64,000 nt of DNA from Streptomyces sp. NRRL WC-3605 (GTDB lineage: Bacteria > Actinomycetota > Actinomycetes > Streptomycetales > Streptomycetaceae), in contig NZ_LLZN01000054.1 of assembly GCF_001509795.1 (NCBI RefSeq), forward strand, positions 31,056-95,055, given 5' to 3'. Numbering within the stretch: position 1 is the first letter of the stretch; every line of letters starts with the position of its first letter. Position numbers and translations under genes: made by a program. Below the pieces are notes generated by a model. It made no database searches. It worked only from the letters and a program-made list of their open reading frames with translations, and was not told the DNA's origin. Positions 27,405 to 34,559 of this stretch are shown one piece after another.

Positions 27405-27767
27405 GCTGTTCCTTACCTGTCAGAGGGCCGTGTTTCTGGGGTTTCTGGGTGCGCTGCACCGCTCCCCATCGTGTACCTCGGGGGACCGGACGTCATCTCT
27501 ACTGCTGGGTAACCGGCGATTGGGCAACGGTCGAGTGCCCCCGAAGGGTTCCCAAACTCACAAAGGGGGCACATTGGTGTGGTGCACGTCACCACGGAGC
27601 CATGTTCGGGTGCCAGGAGTTGCGGTGACACGTTCCGGATCGTCACCGTTTCGGCGGTCCCGACGGCCTGGTACTTGCGCGATCCGCCCCGCCCGTGTGG
27701 ACTACGGCCAATGCTTCGCGCACGCGCGTGGCTGAGTTATTCCCAAGACATGATCAGGAGGCAACCC
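27405..27767. promoter_or_regulatory. Divergent regulatory gap between aceE and DUF3052 gene
   Basis: No gene is supported in these 363 bases. A dyad with perfect arms GTGGTG (27579-27584) and CACCAC (27590-27595) separated by five bases lies near the middle, about 175 bases from each start, and is a candidate binding site for an aceE regulator. AAGGAA serves the aceE GTG, and AGGAGG at 27756-27761 serves the DUF3052 gene. Confidence 0.4.
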
Positions 27768-28205
27768 GTGAGCGCGACCGCGGACCACGCGGAGGAGCGG
27801 ACGAGCCCTGCCGTCAGGCTGGGGTTCCAGCCCGAGCAGGTGGTCCAGGAGATCGGCTTCGACGACGACGTCGACCAGGAGCTCCGCGAGGCCATTGAGG
27901 AAGTCATCGGCAGCGAGCTGGTGGACGAGGAGTACGACGACGTCGCCGACGCCGTGGTGCTGTGGTTCCGCGACGAGGACGGCGACCTGACGGATGCGCT
28001 GGTGGACGCCACCACGTACATCGAGGAGGGCGGCTCGATCCTTCTCCTGACGCCGAAGACGGGCCGTGACGGCTACGTGGAGCCCAGCGACATCTCTGAA
28101 GCCGCGACCACGGCGGGGCTGTCGGCTTCCAAGAGCGTCAGCGTCGGCAAGGACTGGAGCGGCAGCCGGCTGGTGACGCCCAAGGCCGCGAAGTCCAAGA
28201 AGTAA
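27768..28205 (+). CDS. DUF3052 domain-containing protein
   Basis: A 145-residue acidic protein matching DUF3052, an actinobacterial family commonly found beside aceE. The core reads VRLGFQPEQVVQEIGFDDDVD and ADAVVLWFRDEDGDLTDALV; the C-terminus ends in a basic Lys-rich tail. No catalytic residues are evident and the function is unknown. GTG 27768 is set by AGGAGG six bases upstream. A terminator hairpin follows the stop. Confidence 0.88.
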   Translation: MSATADHAEERTSPAVRLGFQPEQVVQEIGFDDDVDQELREAIEEVIGSELVDEEYDDVADAVVLWFRDEDGDLTDALVDATTYIEEGGSILLLTPKTGRDGYVEPSDISEAATTAGLSASKSVSVGKDWSGSRLVTPKAAKSKK

Positions 28206-28216
28206 CCGGTGGCTGA

Positions 28217-28246
28217 GCCGGGCCGGACCCCAGGGCCCGGCCCGGC
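28217..28246 (+). terminator. Terminator after DUF3052 gene
   Basis: A 10-bp perfect stem GCCGGGCCGG / CCGGCCCGGC with a 10-base loop begins 12 bases after the DUF3052 stop. Confidence 0.65.
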
Positions 28247-28321
28247 CTCCTGCGTGGCCCCCGGTGGCCGCTGCATAGGGTGGACACCACCCGAACAGCC
28301 CACCGAAGGGACACGACGACG

Positions 28322-28780
28322 ATGGCGATCCAGGTCGGCGACAAGGCCCCCGACTTCGCGCTCAAGGACAACCACGGCCGCACCGTGCGGCTCTCCGACT
28401 TCCGCGGCGCGCAGAACGTCGTCCTGCTCTTCTACCCCTTCGCCTTCACCGGCGTCTGCACCGGCGAGCTGTGCGCCGTTCGGGACAACCTGCCGCGGTT
28501 CACCGACCGCGACACCCAGATCCTCGCCGTGTCCAACGACTCCATCCACACCCTGCGCGTCTTCGGCGAGCAGGAGGGCCTGGAGTACCCGCTGCTCAGC
28601 GACTTCTGGCCGCACGGAGAGGTCAGCCGCGCCTACGGCGTCTTCGCCGAGGACAAGGGCTGCGCGGTGCGCGGCACCTTCGTCATCGACAAGGAGGGCG
28701 TCGTCCGCTGGACCGTGATCAACGCTCTGCCGGACGCACGCGACCTCAACGAGTACGTCGAGGCGCTCGACGCGCTCTGA
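28322..28780 (+). CDS. Peroxiredoxin (AhpE/Bcp-like)
   Basis: A 152-residue thiol peroxidase that reduces hydroperoxides. The peroxidatic Cys lies in [16 protein letters not shown] with the conserved Thr three residues before it and a second Cys five residues later; ARG of the active site follows later in the fold. Opening [18 protein letters not shown] is typical. A TAGGGT hexamer at 28274-28279 may be its -10, giving a short leader with AAGGGA upstream of the ATG. It lies between the DUF3052 and TerD genes, so oxidative and Ter stress functions are adjacent, although a promoter precedes terD. Confidence 0.92.
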   Translation: MAIQVGDKAPDFALKDNHGRTVRLSDFRGAQNVVLLFYPFAFTGVCTGELCAVRDNLPRFTDRDTQILAVSNDSIHTLRVFGEQEGLEYPLLSDFWPHGEVSRAYGVFAEDKGCAVRGTFVIDKEGVVRWTVINALPDARDLNEYVEALDAL

Positions 28781-28857
28781 TCCCTTTCCGTCACCGACTC
28801 GACGCCGACACCTGCGATCGGTGGGTACAAGCCCTGCGCACGACGGGAACCCGTCAC

Positions 28858-28863
28858 TAGGAT
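28858..28863 (+). promoter_or_regulatory. -10 element of first terD gene
   Basis: TAGGAT is a good match to the Streptomyces housekeeping -10. A weak -35 (CTGCGC, 28834-28839) lies 18 bases upstream. The start of transcription would be near 28870, giving a leader of about 60 bases with GGAGG before the terD GTG. Confidence 0.5.
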
Positions 28864-28929
28864 CGAGTCGTTGATCCGATACCGAACGCACGGCGGGGCT
28901 CCCGGCCCCCGGACATCAATGGAGGACTC

Positions 28930-29505
28930 GTGGGAGTCAGCCTCAGCAAGGGCGGCAACGTATCACTGACCAAGGAGGCCCCCGGCCTCACCGCGGTCAT
29001 CGTCGGTCTGGGGTGGGACGTCCGCACCACGACCGGCACCGACTTCGACCTCGACGCCAGCGCTCTGCTGCTGAACAACACGGGCAAGGTCGCCAACGAC
29101 CAGAACTTCGTGTTCTTCAACAACCTCAAGAGCCCCGACGGCTCCGTGGAGCACACCGGTGACAACCTCACCGGTGAGGGCGAGGGCGACGACGAGCAGA
29201 TCAAGGTCAACCTGGCGGGCGTTCCGGCCGAGATCGAGAAGATCGTCTTCCCGGTCTCGATCTACGACGCCGAGAACCGTCAGCAGTCCTTCGGCCAGGT
29301 GCGCAACGCCTTCATCCGCGTCGTCAACCAGGCCGGTGGCGCCGAGATCGCCCGCTACGACCTCTCGGAGGACGCGTCCACCGAGACGGCGATGGTCTTC
29401 GGCGAGCTGTACCGCCACGGCGCCGAGTGGAAGTTCCGCGCCATCGGCCAGGGCTACGCGTCGGGTCTGCGCGGCATCGCACAGGACTTCGGGGTCAACG
29501 TCTGA
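28930..29505 (+). CDS. TerD family protein (first copy)
   Basis: A 191-residue TerD-domain protein. The start [15 protein letters not shown], the Ca2+-binding [11 protein letters not shown] loop, [17 protein letters not shown] and the C-terminal [14 protein letters not shown] are the family hallmarks. TerD proteins are cytoplasmic calcium-binding stress proteins of the Ter system, probably associating with TerC at the membrane. Start is GTG with GGAGG four bases upstream. A close paralogue follows 117 bases downstream behind a hairpin. Together with TerC and the later phosphoribosyltransferase module it defines the Ter locus. Confidence 0.95.
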   Translation: MGVSLSKGGNVSLTKEAPGLTAVIVGLGWDVRTTTGTDFDLDASALLLNNTGKVANDQNFVFFNNLKSPDGSVEHTGDNLTGEGEGDDEQIKVNLAGVPAEIEKIVFPVSIYDAENRQQSFGQVRNAFIRVVNQAGGAEIARYDLSEDASTETAMVFGELYRHGAEWKFRAIGQGYASGLRGIAQDFGVNV

Positions 29506-29544
29506 CGTCACCCGGCGTGCCCGTCCAGGACACGTCCGGCCGAT

Positions 29545-29577
29545 TCCGGCGCCGTACCGTTTCGGTGCGGCGCCGGA
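29545..29577 (+). terminator. Hairpin between the two terD genes
   Basis: A 15-bp stem with one G-T wobble, TCCGGCGCCGTACCG / CGGTGCGGCGCCGGA, closes a TTT loop 40 bases after the first terD stop. It may end or attenuate transcription so that the two copies are expressed at different levels. Confidence 0.6.
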
Positions 29578-29621
29578 CGCGCAGAACAACCGTGAAGCAC
29601 CACCTGGGGAGGAACAGCATC

Positions 29622-30197
29622 ATGGGCGTCACGCTCGCCAAGGGAGGAAACGTCTCCCTGTCCAAGGCCGCACCGAATCTCACCCAGGTGATGATCGGGC
29701 TCGGCTGGGACGCGCGTTCCACCACCGGAGCCCCCTTCGACCTCGACGCCAGCGCCCTGGTGTGCAGCGGCGGCCGGGTCATGGGCGACGAGTGGTTCGT
29801 CTTCTACAACCAGCTCAAGAGCCCCGACGGCTCGGTGGAGCACACCGGTGACAACCTCACCGGTGAGGGCGACGGCGACGACGAGTCGATCCTGGTCGAC
29901 CTGTCGAAGGTGCCCGCCCAGTGCGACAAGATCGTCTTCCCCGTCTCCATCCATATGGCCGACGAGCGCGGCCAGGCCTTCGGCCAGGTAAGCAACGCCT
30001 TCATCCGGGTCGTCAACCAGGCGGACGGCCAGGAACTCGCCCGCTACGACCTCAGCGAGGACGCCTCCACCGAGACCGCGATGATCTTCGGCGAGGTCTA
30101 CCGCTACCAGGGCGAGTGGAAGTTCCGCGCGGTCGGACAGGGGTACGCGTCGGGTCTGCGCGGCATCGCCCTGGACTTCGGGGTCAACGTCTCATAA
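29622..30197 (+). CDS. TerD family protein (second copy)
   Basis: A 191-residue paralogue of the preceding TerD, alike along its whole length. [15 protein letters not shown] opens it, the Ca2+ loop [10 protein letters not shown] is present, and [21 protein letters not shown] is nearly identical in both copies. It differs in the loop holding [12 protein letters not shown], with two Cys residues (the other near VPAQCDK) absent from the first copy. The ATG has GGGGAGGA eight bases upstream. It precedes the TerC-like gene by 126 bases. Confidence 0.95.
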   Translation: MGVTLAKGGNVSLSKAAPNLTQVMIGLGWDARSTTGAPFDLDASALVCSGGRVMGDEWFVFYNQLKSPDGSVEHTGDNLTGEGDGDDESILVDLSKVPAQCDKIVFPVSIHMADERGQAFGQVSNAFIRVVNQADGQELARYDLSEDASTETAMIFGEVYRYQGEWKFRAVGQGYASGLRGIALDFGVNVS

Positions 30198-30323
30198 CGC
30201 GATATGGGCAAAACCCGGGTCCGGGTGGGGCGCGCCACGACGCCGACATAGACTCCGGGTTCAAAGTTTCGTAAAGCCGAGTACGGCGCGGGGGAGCCCC
30301 GTACACACAGGATTGGGTAGCCA

Positions 30324-31469
30324 GTGCTTCTGAAAACCTTCGGCTGGTCGTTCGCGGTCACCGCGCTCGGCCTGGTCGCAGCGGTCCTCTTCGGGGGGTG
30401 GACCGCCCTCGGCATCGTGGCGATCCTCTCGGTCCTGGAGATCTCGCTGTCCTTCGACAACGCGGTGGTCAACGCCGGGATCCTGAAGAAGATGAATGCC
30501 TTCTGGCAGAAGATCTTCCTCACCATCGGCATCCTGATCGCCGTGTTCGGCATGCGGCTGGTCTTCCCCGTGGTGATCGTGGCGATCAGCGCCCAGCTCG
30601 GGCCGATCGAGGCCGTCGACCTCGCGCTCAGCGACAAGGACCGCTACCAGGAGCTCGTCACCGACGCCCACCCCGCGATCGCAGCGTTCGGTGGCATGTT
30701 CCTGCTGATGATCTTCCTCGACTTCATCTTCGAGGACCGGGACATCAAGTGGCTGGCCTGGCTGGAGCGGCCGCTGGCCAAGCTCGGCAAGGTCGACATG
30801 CTGTCGGTCTGCATCGCGCTCATCGTCCTGCTGATCTCCGCGCTGACCTTCGCGGCCAACGCCCACCAGCACGGCGGCGCCCACGTCGACAAGGCCGAGA
30901 CGGTCCTGCTGTCCGGTATCGCCGGTCTGATCACGTACATGATCGTGGGCGGCCTGTCCGGGTTCTTCGAGGACAAGCTCGAAGAGGAGGAGGAACGCGA
31001 GCACGAGGCCGAGGAGGAGGCCGAGCGCAGCGGCAAGCCCCGCTCCGCGGTCGCCCTGGCCGGCAAGGCCGCGTTCTTCATGTTCCTGTACCTGGAGGTC
31101 CTGGACGCCTCGTTCTCGTTCGACGGCGTGATCGGCGCCTTCGCGATCACCAACGACATCGTCCTCATGGCCCTCGGCCTCGGCATCGGCGCGATGTACG
31201 TCCGTTCGCTCACGGTCTACCTGGTCCGCCAGGGCACCCTCGACGACTACGTCTACCTGGAGCACGGCGCGCACTACGCCATCGGCGCCCTCGCCATGAT
31301 CCTGCTGGTCACCATCCAGTACCAGATCAACGAGATCATCACCGGCCTGATCGGCGTCGTGCTGATCGGCGCCTCCTTCTGGTCCTCGGTCCGCCGCAAC
31401 CGCGCCCTCGCGGCGGCGGAGGGAAAAGCGGAGGCCCCGGACAAGACTGAGGTGTCGTCCGGGGTGTGA
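30324..31469 (+). CDS. TerC-related DUF475 membrane protein
   Basis: A 381-residue polytopic membrane protein with about nine membrane helices. The family motif is repeated: EISLSFDNAVVNAGIL near residues 39-54 and DASFSFDGVIGAF near residues 262-274, placing acidic metal-binding residues within helices. An acidic Glu-rich cytoplasmic loop (about residues 213-232) lies between the halves. TerC proteins are proposed membrane metal transporters or anchors for TerD complexes and related members have been linked to Mn2+ export. GTG start. The promoter is not certain; a TAGACT hexamer lies at 30249-30254. A strong palindrome follows the stop. Confidence 0.92.
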   Translation: MLLKTFGWSFAVTALGLVAAVLFGGWTALGIVAILSVLEISLSFDNAVVNAGILKKMNAFWQKIFLTIGILIAVFGMRLVFPVVIVAISAQLGPIEAVDLALSDKDRYQELVTDAHPAIAAFGGMFLLMIFLDFIFEDRDIKWLAWLERPLAKLGKVDMLSVCIALIVLLISALTFAANAHQHGGAHVDKAETVLLSGIAGLITYMIVGGLSGFFEDKLEEEEEREHEAEEEAERSGKPRSAVALAGKAAFFMFLYLEVLDASFSFDGVIGAFAITNDIVLMALGLGIGAMYVRSLTVYLVRQGTLDDYVYLEHGAHYAIGALAMILLVTIQYQINEIITGLIGVVLIGASFWSSVRRNRALAAAEGKAEAPDKTEVSSGV

Positions 31470-31496
31470 CACCCGCGAGGGTGAGGAACGCTCTGA

Positions 31497-31526
31497 GCGG
31501 GGCGGCCGGACGTCCGGCCGCCCCGC
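31497..31526. terminator. Terminator palindrome after TerC gene
   Basis: Perfect uninterrupted 15+15 palindrome: GCGGGGCGGCCGGAC followed directly by its reverse complement, then GGTTTGTG. Lies 27 bases after the TerC stop. Confidence 0.7.
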
Positions 31527-31573
31527 CGGTTTGTGCAGGGACACGAACGTCCTGCGGGACGTGGGGGGCGGAC

Positions 31574-32311
31574 ATGGGCTTCTTGGACGGGCTCTGGCGT
31601 GGGCGGGCGGCCGAGTTCGACTCGGGCAGCGCGTCGTCGAACGCGATCGAGCTGACGAAACGGCACGACCGGGTCTCACTCACCCGGCAGGGAGCGGCCA
31701 CCGGCCATCTGCGGGTCAACCTGACCTGGCGCATGCGGACCTCCGACATCGGCGGGTCCCAGCGGGAGAGCCTGCTGCGGCACCCCTTCAAGGCGCTGCG
31801 GCCCCCGGAGGTCCTCGGGCACAGCCAGAGCATGGTCAACGTCGACCTCGACCTCGGCTGCCTGTACGAGCTGGCCGACGGCACCAAGGGCGTCGTCCAG
31901 CCGCTCGGCGGCTTCCTCGGGGACGTCAACGCGCCGCCGTACGTCAAGCTCAGCGGCGACGACCGGTTCGGCTCCGCGTCCGGCGAGACGATCTACGTCA
32001 ACCTCGACCACCGGGAGAACATCAAGCGGCTGCTGGTGTTCGTCTACATCTACGACCAGACCCCGGCCTTCGACCGCACCCACGCCATCGTCACGCTCTA
32101 CCCCAGCAACGGGCCCCGCATCGAGATCGGCCTGGACGAACGGCACCCCCAGGCCCGCTCCTGCGCGGTGGTGACCATCGAGAACGTCAAGGGCGAGGTG
32201 TGGGTCCGCCGCGAGGTCAAGTTCGTCTACGGCTTCCAGGCCGAGCTGGACCGCCTGTTCGGCTGGGGCCTGCAGTGGGGCCGCGGCTACAAGACCAAGG
32301 CCGAGCACTAA
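31574..32311 (+). CDS. TerA/TerD-domain stress protein
   Basis: A 245-residue protein with a TerD-fold domain of the TerA-like subgroup. The core VNVDLDLGCLYELADGTKG and a later SGETIYVNL strand replace the usual TerD Ca2+ loop; the C-terminus has a conserved aromatic GFQAELDRLFGWGLQWGRGY stretch. An N-terminal extension (MGFLDGLWRGRAAEFD) may contact membrane or partners. The ATG lies downstream of a GGGGGG tract. Likely works with TerC and TerD. It converges on another TerD gene 18 bases away. Confidence 0.85.
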   Translation: MGFLDGLWRGRAAEFDSGSASSNAIELTKRHDRVSLTRQGAATGHLRVNLTWRMRTSDIGGSQRESLLRHPFKALRPPEVLGHSQSMVNVDLDLGCLYELADGTKGVVQPLGGFLGDVNAPPYVKLSGDDRFGSASGETIYVNLDHRENIKRLLVFVYIYDQTPAFDRTHAIVTLYPSNGPRIEIGLDERHPQARSCAVVTIENVKGEVWVRREVKFVYGFQAELDRLFGWGLQWGRGYKTKAEH

Positions 32312-32329
32312 GGGCTCGGCGGCGCCTGC

Positions 32330-33139
32330 TCAGCGTCCGATGAACTGCGGGCCCTGCGGAGGCAGGCGGACCTCCGGCGCCGGGCCGGGTGCCGTCGCCG
32401 GAGGCGGATAGCCGTACCCCGCCGCCGCGCCCGTCCCGGCCGGCTGGGGATAGCCGTACGCCGGCTGGGTCGGCGGGGGCTGCTGCGGATAGCCGTACGA
32501 CGGCTGCTGCGGCACCACCGTCGTGGGCTGCTCCGGAGGCAGCGGCTGGGACACCTCGGGGGCCTGGGCGGCGGGCGGCTCCTGCGCGGCCGCCTCCGAC
32601 TCGTCCACCGAGATCCCGAAGTCGGTGGCCAGTCCCTTCAGGCCGTCCGAGTAGCCCTCGCCCAGGGCGCGGAACTTCCAGCCATCACCCCGGCGGTACA
32701 GCTCGCCGCAGATCAGCGCGGTCTCCGCGCCCGTCTCCGGCTTGATGTCGAAATGGGCCAGCGGCTCGCCCTCCGCCGCCGAGGCGTCGTACAGCGTGAT
32801 ACGCAGGTCGCGTACGCGGTCGAACGGGACACCGTCCGCCGACGCGACGAGCAGAATCTGGCCGACGGCCGCCTCGACACCGGTCAGCTCTGTCTGGATC
32901 GTGTCGGTGAGGCCCTCGGCGCCCTGCTTCTTGCCGAGCCGCCACACCGTCCCCGAGGGGTGCCGGGGCTGGTTGTAGAACACGAAGTCCTCGTCGGAGC
33001 GCACACGACCGTCGGGGCCGAGGAGCAGAGCCGAGGCATCGACGTCGGGGACCCCCTGCCCGGGCGTCCAGCGCAGCACGGCGCGTACCGTGGTGGCCTC
33101 CAGCGGGATGTTCGACCCCTTCAGCATCGCGTGCGTCAT
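32330..33139 (-). CDS. TerD protein with Pro/Gln/Tyr-rich tail
   Basis: A 269-residue protein: a TerD domain at residues 1-175 ([18 protein letters not shown] loop, C-terminal [16 protein letters not shown]) followed by a low-complexity tail of about 90 residues with repeated PQ, YGYP and PPP units. Such tails promote self-association or multivalent binding. The opening lacks the usual KGGNV and reads [21 protein letters not shown] hexamer on this strand ends six bases before the ATG, suggesting a leaderless mRNA. It is divergent from the CitE-like gene with a 186-base gap that could co-regulate both. Confidence 0.9.
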   Translation of the reverse strand: MTHAMLKGSNIPLEATTVRAVLRWTPGQGVPDVDASALLLGPDGRVRSDEDFVFYNQPRHPSGTVWRLGKKQGAEGLTDTIQTELTGVEAAVGQILLVASADGVPFDRVRDLRITLYDASAAEGEPLAHFDIKPETGAETALICGELYRRGDGWKFRALGEGYSDGLKGLATDFGISVDESEAAAQEPPAAQAPEVSQPLPPEQPTTVVPQQPSYGYPQQPPPTQPAYGYPQPAGTGAAAGYGYPPPATAPGPAPEVRLPPQGPQFIGR

Positions 33140-33234
33140 ACGGTCATCCTGCCCTCTCCGTCCTGGTCACGACAACGCGGGGTACACGGTGTGTGCGCGG
33201 ATGTGCTGATCCGCGTTACCAGAAATTCATGCCG

Positions 33235-33291
33235 GTCGGGAACCCCCGACATGGGTATCTACGTACTATTACCGGCCACCTGTGAACAGGT
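33235..33291 (+). promoter_or_regulatory. Promoter and two dyads upstream of the CitE-like gene
   Basis: TACTAT at 33264-33269 is a likely -10. It is flanked by two perfect dyads: GTCGGG-aacc-CCCGAC (33235-33250), covering the -35 region, and ACCTGT-ga-ACAGGT (33278-33291), just after the predicted start of transcription. Both could be operators of the Ter biosynthetic module. The regulator is unknown. Confidence 0.5.
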
Positions 33292-33325
33292 CACAGGGGA
33301 CACTGAGTCACCACGGGGGAGCTCC

Positions 33326-34495
33326 ATGCGTCATTTCGGGCACATCGCCCCAGAGGTGCGTCAGCGCCTGTTCCACCGGGAGCCGGGGGCCTTCACCGCC
33401 GACTCCCCGTCACGGCTGCTCTCGGCCGCCCTGGGGGCCACGCTCTACAGCCCCGCCACCCGTCCCCGGCTGACCGACGACATCGTCAAGCAGAGCGCCC
33501 GCGGCGTGGTCTCGATGGTGCTGTGCCTGGAGGACTCCATCGGCGACGAGGACGTGGCGGCCGGCGAGGAGAACCTCGTCGTCCAGCTCACCGACCTCGC
33601 GGGCCGCCCCGACGCCGACGACCCGCCGCTGCTCTTCATCCGCGTCCGCACCCCCGAGCAGATACCCGACCTCGTGCGCCGCCTCGGCCCCGCCGTCCGG
33701 CTGCTCTCCGGATTCGTCCTGCCCAAGTTCACCGAGGAACGCGGCATGCCGTTCCTGGAGGCCCTCGCGGACGCCGAGACCGACAGCGGACGCCGGCTGT
33801 TCGCCATGCCCGTCCTGGAGTCACCCGAACTGCTCTACCGCGAGTCCCGCATGGAGACCCTGGAGGGCATCTTCCGGGCCGTCGACAAGTACCGCGACCG
33901 GGTCCTCGCGCTGCGCCTCGGCGTCACCGACTTCTGCTCCTCGTACGGCCTGCGCCGCGCCCCCGACATGACCGCCTACGACGTCCAGATCGTCGCCTCC
34001 GTCATCTCCGACGTGGTCAACATGCTCGGCCGCGCCGACGGCACCGGCTTCACCGTCACCGGCCCGGTCTGGGAGTACTTCCGCGTCCAGGAGCGCATGT
34101 TCAAGCCGCAGCTGCGCCGCAGCCCCTTCCTCGAGGGGCAGGCCGAGGCACTGCGCGAGGCCCTCATCGAGCACGCCATGGACGGCCTGCTGCGCGAGAT
34201 CACCCTCGACCACGCCAACGGCCTGCTCGGCAAGACCTGCATCCACCCCTCCCACGTCCTGCCCGTGCACGCGCTGTCCGTCGTCAGCCACGAGGAGTTC
34301 AGCGACGCCCAGGACATCCTGCGGCCCGAATGCGGCGGCGGAGGTGTACTGAGGTCGCAGTACACGAACAAGATGAACGAGGTGAAACCGCACCGCGCCT
34401 GGGCCGAGCGCACCCTCCTGCGCGCCGAGGTCTTCGGCGTGGCCAACGAGGACATCGGCTTCGTGGAGCTGCTCGCCGCCGGCATACCGGCCTGA
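33326..34495 (+). CDS. CitE/HpcH-like C-C bond lyase of the Ter module
   Basis: A 389-residue member of the HpcH/HpaI aldolase-citrate lyase beta superfamily. Seen in order: VSMVLCLEDSIGDEDV (substrate/metal loop), LFIRVRTPEQ (Arg), SGFVLPKFTEE, MPVLESPELLYR (metal-binding Glu), and LRLGVTDFCSSYGLRR (metal-binding Asp). It is longer than CitE and has the C-terminal extension of the Ter-linked subgroup. First gene of a run with the phosphoribosyltransferase fusion (64-base gap) and HAD phosphatase. It probably makes or breaks a carbon-carbon bond on a precursor of a nucleoside-like compound; this follows published comparative genomics and is not proven. ATG follows GGGGGAG. Confidence 0.85.
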   Translation: MRHFGHIAPEVRQRLFHREPGAFTADSPSRLLSAALGATLYSPATRPRLTDDIVKQSARGVVSMVLCLEDSIGDEDVAAGEENLVVQLTDLAGRPDADDPPLLFIRVRTPEQIPDLVRRLGPAVRLLSGFVLPKFTEERGMPFLEALADAETDSGRRLFAMPVLESPELLYRESRMETLEGIFRAVDKYRDRVLALRLGVTDFCSSYGLRRAPDMTAYDVQIVASVISDVVNMLGRADGTGFTVTGPVWEYFRVQERMFKPQLRRSPFLEGQAEALREALIEHAMDGLLREITLDHANGLLGKTCIHPSHVLPVHALSVVSHEEFSDAQDILRPECGGGGVLRSQYTNKMNEVKPHRAWAERTLLRAEVFGVANEDIGFVELLAAGIPA

Positions 34496-34559
34496 CCGGA
34501 CCGGCATCCGCACGGCCGGGCCCACGACGGGACGCCCGGCCACTCGATCCAAGGGACGC

